Source of the DNA: an uncultured Clostridium sp.
GTDB taxonomy: Bacteria > Bacillota > Clostridia > TANB77 > CAG-508
NCBI GenBank assembly: GCA_947428535.1
Contig: CANEMG010000010.1
Coordinates: 1 to 12,348 of the forward strand
Direction: 5' to 3'
DNA: 12,348 nucleotides
Positions 7,504-12,348 of the stretch are shown here, one piece after another. How positions within the stretch are numbered: position 1 is the first letter of the stretch; each line of letters begins with the position of its first letter. A program made the position numbers and the translations under genes. The notes under the pieces are model-generated. The model was not told where the DNA came from and searched no databases. It saw nothing but the letters and a program-made list of their open reading frames with translations.

Positions 7504-8439
7504 TTATTCTAATATTTTAAATTCCACATTATGTGCAGCAAATTTTCCTGTGTCTTCATTTTTTACAAATTCTGTTAATGATTTGTCTAATGCTTCTGAA
7601 TTTTGTTTTAAATCTGTTGTATAATATAATTTAATTTTATCCATATTTAAATTATTTTTTACCATAACTTTAAATGTTTCTACCATATGCTTATCATCTT
7701 CGCATACTAAGATAAGTTGTGGTCTTACTTCATATCCTGAATCAAATTGAACAAAATTTTCTAAAAAGTCTTTGTATAATCTCATTCTATCTACAAATTT
7801 ATTTTCCCAATCTTCTTCTCTTCTAACACATTCAAATATTAAACTTAATGATTTTTTAGATTTTGTAATTACTACTTCTCCATGTCCTTTAAATGTTTTT
7901 CCTGCCATTTTTGCAGTAATCGCTGTTTTTACTTTATATCTATCAAAGTTTTTTACTTTTCTCATATATGCAATTATTATTTGATTTCCTGCTAATCTTT
8001 TCTTCATTAAAGCTACTGGTTTTGTATTGTCTGTTGGTTGCCATTTACATTCTACTTCTTTAGAGTTTAGTAAATATTTACCCATCTTTTCCATACAATA
8101 AACTCTATATATTCCTTTTCCTTCTTCAGAAGTAAAATAATATCTTGTTAGTATTTTTGTTTTTACTAGTTGTTCTAATTTTGTATTTAATTTATCTTGT
8201 GATTTAATTTCTACTCCTTGATATTTAAGTATTTGAAATATTTGCCTTGATGTTAAAAATTCAAATTCATTTACTAAATCTAGTATTTTGAAATGCACAT
8301 CTGATATATGACCTAAGTTAATTTTATGGATAATTTGATTTATAGACACATATCCATCTTTGCCATCAAATGTCTTTATTTCTCCTTCTCTAATAGCGAA
8401 TGGAGAAACGGTAGTTTTAATTTCTTGATCTTCTACCAT
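7504..8439 (-). CDS. Winged-helix protein resembling the replication-relaxation family
   Basis: Cytoplasmic protein of 311 residues, last gene of the operon. Residues 45-125 look like a winged helix: HFKILDLVNEFEFLTSRQIF, a second helix pair, then a beta wing (ILTRYYF...GIYRVYCM). Residues 150-275 contain alternating strands and helices: GHGEVVITKS at 186-195, LSLIFECVRREEDW at 200-211 and a helix ending KFVDRMRLYKDF at 214-225. This order (winged helix, then a strand with Glu, then a Lys...Tyr helix) resembles the replication-relaxation (Replic_Relax) family of plasmids and conjugative elements, which has a restriction-endonuclease-like fold. E188 and E203 are candidate core acidic residues, but a complete D-ExK triad is not evident, so it may bind rather than cut DNA. 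AAGGAGGG (8448-8455) overlaps the stop codon of the S1 gene, implying coupled translation. Family call is moderate; function is unknown. Confidence 0.6.
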   Translation of the reverse strand: MVEDQEIKTTVSPFAIREGEIKTFDGKDGYVSINQIIHKINLGHISDVHFKILDLVNEFEFLTSRQIFQILKYQGVEIKSQDKLNTKLEQLVKTKILTRYYFTSEEGKGIYRVYCMEKMGKYLLNSKEVECKWQPTDNTKPVALMKKRLAGNQIIIAYMRKVKNFDRYKVKTAITAKMAGKTFKGHGEVVITKSKKSLSLIFECVRREEDWENKFVDRMRLYKDFLENFVQFDSGYEVRPQLILVCEDDKHMVETFKVMVKNNLNMDKIKLYYTTDLKQNSEALDKSLTEFVKNEDTGKFAAHNVEFKILE

Positions 8440-8453
8440 TTTTAAAACCCTCC

Positions 8454-9257
8454 TTAAATAATTAAAAGTTTAATTTTTTTTCTATCTTTTATAATTTTCT
8501 TTATATAAACTTTTACTTTCTGTCCATATTCCATACCTTCTTTATATTCGGCAAGACCTACTAAATTAGGCTTTAGTTCTATGAAAATCCCATTTTTGAA
8601 TTTATCTGTTTCTTTTACAATTCCTTCAACAATAGTTTTTTCATCATATTCTTTTATATTGTCTTCCCAATTTCCAAGAAGTTCTTTATATGACAAAACA
8701 ATTTTATCATTTTCTTTATCAATAGATTTTATCATAACATTTATTTTTTGTCCAATATAAAATCTTTCTTCTGGTGATTTTATTCTTGAAATCGAAATAT
8801 CCTCTATATGCAATAGTCCAACTACTCCACCACCAATTTCAACAAATACACCAAAATTTCTCATATTTTTTACAATTCCATTTACCACCATACCTGGTTT
8901 CAAATCGTTTTTAGCCCATTTAAGTGCTTGCTTTTGTACATTTTTTCTAGAAAGAAGTACATTTTTATTATCATAAATTTCTTTTATTTTAAATTGGATA
9001 AAATTATTAACTTTATTTTTACATATACTAGGATTACAATATCCAAATTTATCTGTATTTATTTCTTCTAATTCATTTCTTGGTATTATTCCTTCTATAT
9101 TATTTCCTAAATCTATATGTAAATTATAATTTTCATCACAATTATTTACATATCCCTGCAGTATATTTCCGTTTGTAAAGGCTTCTTGTAGATTATTATC
9201 ATTTAATTTATCTTTTGTCTCTACCCAACCTTCTGGAATAAATTTTTGATATTCCAT
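8454..9257 (-). CDS. RNA-binding protein with three S1 domains
   Basis: A 267-residue S1-repeat protein, much shorter than full ribosomal protein S1. Domain 1 (about 28-105) is divergent. Domain 2 (about 120-192) is canonical: PGMVVNGIVKNMRNFGVFVEIGGGVVGLLHIEDIS, then GQKINVMIKSIDKENDKIVLSYK. Domain 3 (about 207-267) is compact and ends with the protein. S1 domains bind single-stranded RNA; likely roles are mRNA binding on the ribosome or RNA turnover, which cannot be separated from sequence. The start is supported by GAGGAG (9265-9270), seven bases before the ATG. It lies 29 bp after the pseudouridine synthase gene, and its stop overlaps the ribosome binding site of the following gene, so it belongs to a run of RNA-related genes. 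Confidence 0.85.
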   Translation of the reverse strand: MEYQKFIPEGWVETKDKLNDNNLQEAFTNGNILQGYVNNCDENYNLHIDLGNNIEGIIPRNELEEINTDKFGYCNPSICKNKVNNFIQFKIKEIYDNKNVLLSRKNVQKQALKWAKNDLKPGMVVNGIVKNMRNFGVFVEIGGGVVGLLHIEDISISRIKSPEERFYIGQKINVMIKSIDKENDKIVLSYKELLGNWEDNIKEYDEKTIVEGIVKETDKFKNGIFIELKPNLVGLAEYKEGMEYGQKVKVYIKKIIKDRKKIKLLII

Positions 9258-9286
9258 TTCACTTCTCCTCTTTCGTAATTTACATT

Positions 9287-10015
9287 TTATTTTTCACCTT
9301 TTAATATATCTTCTACTTCAGACTTTTTTAAATATCTCCACATACCTATTTTTAAGTCCTTAACATCTATTTTTCCTATTTTAGCTCTATGTAAAGCTAA
9401 AACTTTTTTTCCTATAGACTCACACATTTTTCTTACTTGTCTATTTTTTCCTTCGTGTATTGTAATTTGAATCCTAGAAATATTTTTATCTTTATCAATT
9501 TTTAGAATTTTTGTTTTAGCAGGATTTGTAACATAATTTTCATCTATTACTACTCCGTTTTGCAAATTTTCTACATCTTTATCTGAAATTATTCCTGCTA
9601 CTGTTACATTATAAGTTTTATCAATTTCGTGCTTTGGATGTGTAACTTTATATATAAAATCACCATCATCTGTTAATATTAAAGCTCCTGATGTATACAT
9701 ATCTAATCTTCCAACAGGTATTATTCTTTTATCTATTTTTACTAAATCAAGTACTGTTTCTCTATTAAACTGATCTTGAGCTGTAGTAACTACGCCTATT
9801 GGCTTATTTAATAATACATAAGTATATTCTTTTTTATCTGATTTTATCTGTTTTCCATTATATTCTACTTTATCTATTTGGGGATCTATTTTAGTACCAA
9901 GTATTGCAACTTTTCCATTTACTTTTACTTTTCCATCTTCTATTAGTTCTTCACATTTTCTTCTAGATGCTATTCCACTTTCAGCTAAAAACTTTTGAAG
10001 TCTAATTTCACTCAT
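9287..10015 (-). CDS. rluB: RsuA/RluB-family rRNA pseudouridine synthase, RluB-like
   Basis: Isomerises a specific uridine to pseudouridine in ribosomal RNA; RluB proteins act on helix 89 of 23S rRNA near the peptidyl transferase centre. Residues 4-50 are an S4 RNA-binding domain beginning RLQKFLAESGIASRRKCEELI. The catalytic motif is GRLDMYTSGALILTDDGD with the nucleophilic Asp at residue 105. HEIDKTYNVTVAG (129-141) and GKNRQVRKMCESIGKKVLALHR in the C-terminal part are further family signatures. The length of 242 is normal. Its ATG overlaps the rluD stop codon (ATGA), with AAGGAG six bases upstream inside rluD, so the two synthases are translationally coupled. RluB is preferred over RsuA because the N-terminal S4 sequence and overall motif wording fit RluB better; the exact rRNA site is inference. 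Confidence 0.88.
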   Translation of the reverse strand: MSEIRLQKFLAESGIASRRKCEELIEDGKVKVNGKVAILGTKIDPQIDKVEYNGKQIKSDKKEYTYVLLNKPIGVVTTAQDQFNRETVLDLVKIDKRIIPVGRLDMYTSGALILTDDGDFIYKVTHPKHEIDKTYNVTVAGIISDKDVENLQNGVVIDENYVTNPAKTKILKIDKDKNISRIQITIHEGKNRQVRKMCESIGKKVLALHRAKIGKIDVKDLKIGMWRYLKKSEVEDILKGEK

Positions 10016-10929
10016 TCTTCTCTCCTTAAACTTTCTAATACATTTTCAAAATATTCTGGTAAATCTGCTTTTAAAAACATTTCTTCATTAAAAGTTGGAT
10101 GTTTAAATTTAAGGCTTGTACTATGTAACATCTGCCCTACAACTCCAAATGGGTTTTTTCCATTAGAATATACATAATCACCAACTATTGGATAACCTAT
10201 TTGAGATAAATGAACTCTTATTTGATGAGTTCGACCTGTTTCTATATTTACTTCTAATAAAGTATAATTTTTAAATCTTTCTAATACTTTTATATGTGTT
10301 ATTGCATTTTTTCCATTTTTAGAAACAGCCATTTTAGTTCTGTCTTTAGTACTTCTAGCTATTGGCATATCTATTGTTGCTTCATTTTCTCTTACTTCGC
10401 CTCTTACTAAAGCTATATATGTTTTTTTTACCTCGTGATTTTTTATTTGCTCACTAATATTTATATGTGATGTATCATTTTTGGCAACAATTAAAAGCCC
10501 TGATGTATCTTTATCTATTCTATGAACTATTCCTGGTCTAATTTCTCCTCCAATACCAGATAAACTGTCTTTACATCTTGCCATAACCGCATTTACTAAA
10601 GTTCCATCTGGATTTCCATTTCCTGGATGTACTACTAATCCCTTTTGTTTATTTACAACTAATATATCATTATCTTCATAAACAACATCTAATGGTATAT
10701 CTTCTGGTTTTATTTCTACTTCTTTTGGTTCTTCTTTTATTATTGTCACTATATCATTTAAACATAATTTATATGAAGCTTTAGTTTTTTTATTATTTAC
10801 TAATATGTTTTCTTCATCTATTAGTCTTTGAACAGCCATTCTAGAAATGCTATTATCTTTCATACTTACAGCTTTATCTAATCTTATATTAACTAATTCT
10901 TCATTTATTTTGTATTCTTTTTTTTCCAT
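10012..10929 (-). CDS. rluD: RluD-type 23S rRNA pseudouridine synthase
   Basis: RluA-family pseudouridine synthase of 305 residues with an N-terminal S4 domain (about 13-65, IRLDKAVSMKDNSISRMAVQRLI) and a catalytic domain containing PGIVHRIDKDTSGLLIVAK with Asp139 as the nucleophile. Later motifs fit the family: KTYIALVRG, ETGRTHQIRVHLSQIGYPIVGD and a C-terminal LHSTSLKFKHP segment. RluD modifies helix 69 of 23S rRNA, which contacts the decoding site; the Firmicutes orthologue is YlyB. AGAGGA (10936-10941) overlaps the upstream stop codon and lies six bases before the ATG. In many Firmicutes this gene directly follows lspA; here a glycosyltransferase gene sits between them. Its own stop overlaps the rluB start by four bases. 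Confidence 0.93.
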   Translation of the reverse strand: MEKKEYKINEELVNIRLDKAVSMKDNSISRMAVQRLIDEENILVNNKKTKASYKLCLNDIVTIIKEEPKEVEIKPEDIPLDVVYEDNDILVVNKQKGLVVHPGNGNPDGTLVNAVMARCKDSLSGIGGEIRPGIVHRIDKDTSGLLIVAKNDTSHINISEQIKNHEVKKTYIALVRGEVRENEATIDMPIARSTKDRTKMAVSKNGKNAITHIKVLERFKNYTLLEVNIETGRTHQIRVHLSQIGYPIVGDYVYSNGKNPFGVVGQMLHSTSLKFKHPTFNEEMFLKADLPEYFENVLESLRREE

Positions 10930-10939
10930 TTACAATCCT

Positions 10940-11695
10940 CTATTTATCATAGCTTCCTTTTGTTATATCTTTAGTAAAAATAATTTTTGTTAAATAAATT
11001 GGTAAAACAATCATTCTTTTTATTCTTGTTGGCTGAAGAATAAGTCTCCATAGCCATTCTATGCATAATCTCTGAACAATTTTAGGTGCTCTTTTTATTT
11101 TTCCAGCTTCATAATCAAAAGTTCCACCTTGTCCAGCAGCAACATCTACCTGTAACTCATCTTTATGCTTTGAAATCCATTTCTCTTGAATTGGAGCTCC
11201 CATTGCTACAAATAATACATTAGGTTTTAAACTGTTTATTTCTTTTATAACATCTTCTTCTGAATCTTTTTTAAAAAATCCTTCATGATATCCAACAATT
11301 TTTAAATTTGGATAATCCTTTTTTACATTAGAAACAGTAAGTTCTGGAACATCATCTTCTCCTCCAAGTAAATAAAAAGTCCAACCTTCTTTTTCTCCTA
11401 TTTCTAATATTTTTCTAAAATAAGCTTGTCCTGGAATTCTTTGTTTGAATGGTCTTTTTTGTATTTTACCACCTATCATAACTCCTACACTATCTGGTGT
11501 TGCAAGTTCTGCATTTCTTAAAATATTATAAAATTCCTCATCTTTTTGAGCCATCATTATAAATTCTGTATTTGGAGCAACTATTACTTTACAAGTTTTA
11601 TTACTTTCTTCTATTAATTTTTTTGTTAAAATTCCTGCTTCATCAATATCTATATTATCAATATCAATTCCTAATATTCTAACTGTATTACGCAA
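10940..11695 (-). CDS. WecB/TagA/CpsF-family glycosyltransferase (TTG start)
   Basis: GT26-family transferase that adds N-acetylmannosamine or a related sugar to an undecaprenyl-linked acceptor in wall teichoic acid, surface polysaccharide or related glycopolymer synthesis. It acts at the cytoplasmic membrane face. Landmarks in 251 residues: APNTEFIMMA (40-49), ATPDSVGV with the likely catalytic Asp68, RIPGQ (86-90), LLGGEDD, VGYHEGFF, VAMGAPIQEKWI, GGTFDYEAGKIKRAP, and a basic C-terminal EWLWRLILQPTRIKRM segment like the membrane-targeting tail of TagA. The only start that keeps the conserved N-terminus is TTG at 11695, served by AGAGGTG (11701-11707) five bases upstream and overlapping the lspA stop. 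No other teichoic-acid gene is visible, so the polymer made is uncertain; a symbol such as tagA or wecG would overstate the case. Confidence 0.9.
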   Translation of the reverse strand: MRNTVRILGIDIDNIDIDEAGILTKKLIEESNKTCKVIVAPNTEFIMMAQKDEEFYNILRNAELATPDSVGVMIGGKIQKRPFKQRIPGQAYFRKILEIGEKEGWTFYLLGGEDDVPELTVSNVKKDYPNLKIVGYHEGFFKKDSEEDVIKEINSLKPNVLFVAMGAPIQEKWISKHKDELQVDVAAGQGGTFDYEAGKIKRAPKIVQRLCIEWLWRLILQPTRIKRMIVLPIYLTKIIFTKDITKGSYDK

Positions 11696-11700
11696 AATTA

Positions 11701-11707
11701 CACCTCT
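11701..11707 (-). promoter_or_regulatory. Ribosome binding site supporting a TTG start (glycosyltransferase)
   Basis: AGAGGTG on the minus strand, five bases before the TTG at 11695 and overlapping the TAG stop codon of lspA at 11706-11708. No ATG or GTG that preserves the conserved N-terminus is available. Confidence 0.8.
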
Positions 11708-12149
11708 ATTTTCTTGAAAAATCTATTAAAAATATTATTATCAATATCCATCCAACTACTATAAACAAATCTGCTAAATTAAAATTTGGTATTTTATATA
11801 TTTTTATAAAATCTAAAACGCCACCTCTAAAAATTCTATCTATTAAATTGGAAATCGCTCCACCTATTGCCACTGCAATAGCTATACCTGTTTTTTTATC
11901 AATTCGTTCTAATTGATTTCTTATAAAACTAATTACTATTGCAAGTACAAATATAGAAATTAAAATATTCTTTATATTTCCATCATTAAATCCAAATGCC
12001 ATTCCAGTATTGCTTATAATTTCTAGTTTAAAAAAGTTATTTCCTATTGTTTCTGATAATAAATTAGAAACTAAAATTTTACTTGTTTGGTCTATAATTA
12101 TTATTATAGCTACAATAATAACTATTATTTTTACAATTTTATTTTTCAA
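11706..12149 (-). CDS. lspA: Lipoprotein signal peptidase (signal peptidase II), TTG start
   Basis: Membrane aspartyl protease that removes the signal peptide from lipid-modified prolipoproteins. With the TTG start it has 147 residues and four expected helices. Helix 1 ends [10 protein letters not shown] (Asp20, Lys24), the SNTGMAFGF motif is at 46-54, and the third signature runs [19 protein letters not shown] (96-114) to FNLAD (123-127). The catalytic pair is expected to be Asp113 and Asp127. I place the start at TTG 12149 because GGAGGT (12154-12159) lies four bases upstream and the resulting N-terminus is the normal length before helix 1. The alternative ATG at 12185 adds 12 residues, lacks a ribosome binding site and overlaps the preceding gene by 23 bases. 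The preceding gene stops 13 bases before the TTG, giving tight operon packing. Confidence 0.92.
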   Translation of the reverse strand: MKNKIVKIIVIIVAIIIIIDQTSKILVSNLLSETIGNNFFKLEIISNTGMAFGFNDGNIKNILISIFVLAIVISFIRNQLERIDKKTGIAIAVAIGGAISNLIDRIFRGGVLDFIKIYKIPNFNLADLFIVVGWILIIIFLIDFSRK

Positions 12150-12153
12150 TTTG

Positions 12154-12159
12154 ACCTCC
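12154..12159 (-). promoter_or_regulatory. Ribosome binding site supporting a TTG start (lspA)
   Basis: GGAGGT on the minus strand, four bases before the TTG at 12149 and downstream of the competing ATG at 12185. It lies in the short gap after the stop codon of the preceding gene. Confidence 0.75.
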
Positions 12160-12162
12160 ACT

Positions 12163-12348
12163 TTACTCTTTTGTCTCTGTAGCATCTAATCTTTCGAATA
12201 TTTTGAAATTACCTTCATCAAAAAGCTTTTTATAATTTGAATCACTCTCTAAAACCATTGCAAGTTTTGAATTCTGATACAAAATAATATGTGTTACTCC
12301 ATACTCTTTAAATTCTGTTTTATAATTAGAAGCAAGACCTGGTATATC
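12163..12348 (-). CDS. C-terminus of a probable membrane protein (partial, cut by window edge)
   Basis: An open frame enters from the right edge and ends in TAA at 12163-12165, giving the last 61 residues. The fragment begins [21 protein letters not shown] and ends with an IFERL segment and a charged tail. The pattern '[18 protein letters not shown]...[16 protein letters not shown]' resembles the small extracytoplasmic C-terminal domain of polytopic glycosyltransferase-like or YfhO-like membrane proteins, where a buried strand pair and a final 'valuable-to-IYE' strand are common. No membrane helix lies in the visible part, so this is a resemblance only. Its stop is 13 bases before the preferred lspA start, so it is the first visible gene of the same operon. 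Confidence 0.6.
   Translation of the reverse strand, partial: DIPGLASNYKTEFKEYGVTHIILYQNSKLAMVLESDSNYKKLFDEGNFKIFERLDATETKE

Noticed and set aside
7772..7984. Plus-strand 70-codon open frame opposite the replication-relaxation-like gene
   Set aside because: Antisense shadow without a ribosome binding site or domain features.
9995..10177. Plus-strand 60-codon open frame across the rluD/rluB junction
   Set aside because: Antisense to two well-supported genes, with no ribosome binding site.

Overview
The window is AT-rich, uses TGA as a stop and has strong AGGAGG-type ribosome binding sites throughout. Two genes read best from TTG starts. Together with lspA, a WecB/TagA/CpsF-type glycosyltransferase and Gly-heptad (YhgE-like) proteins, this points to a low-GC Gram-positive (Firmicutes/Bacillota, probably a clostridial or gut-associated relative). 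I cannot name the species. No RNA gene, insertion sequence or CRISPR array was found.

Layout. (1) Positions 1-179 are non-coding and hold a candidate promoter for the next gene. (2) 180-2534 (+) encodes a large VirD4/TraG-type coupling ATPase with an unusually membrane-rich N-terminus. It is closed by a hairpin terminator (about 2539-2564), and no relaxase or other type IV secretion gene is visible next to it. (3) 2599-6638 (-) is a two-gene operon: an MMPL/RND-type exporter, then a secreted protein of glycine heptad repeats. It is divergent from a TetR-family regulator at 6815-7408 (+). The intergenic region carries three 13-bp palindromes of one family. Two of them overlap the -35 boxes of the two divergent promoters, a clear picture of a self-regulated TetR/efflux cassette. 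(4) A perfect 20-bp stem (7408-7453) separates tetR from the convergent operon that fills the rest of the window. (5) 7504-12348 (-) is a tightly packed co-directional run. In transcription order it holds the C-terminus of a probable membrane protein (cut by the window edge), lspA, a WecB/TagA/CpsF glycosyltransferase, rluD, an rluB-type pseudouridine synthase, a three-S1-domain RNA-binding protein, and a winged-helix protein resembling the replication-relaxation family.

How the genes fit together. The last operon mixes envelope biogenesis (lipoprotein signal peptidase, cell-wall or surface glycopolymer synthesis) with rRNA modification and RNA binding, and ends in a DNA-processing-like protein. 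The MMPL cassette looks like a regulated envelope export module with a dedicated extracytoplasmic coiled partner. The coupling ATPase and the replication-relaxation-like protein are the only two conjugation-flavoured genes. They lie on either side of the MMPL cassette, which raises the possibility that they belong to one DNA-handling system or are remnants of an integrated element. The window itself does not show this.
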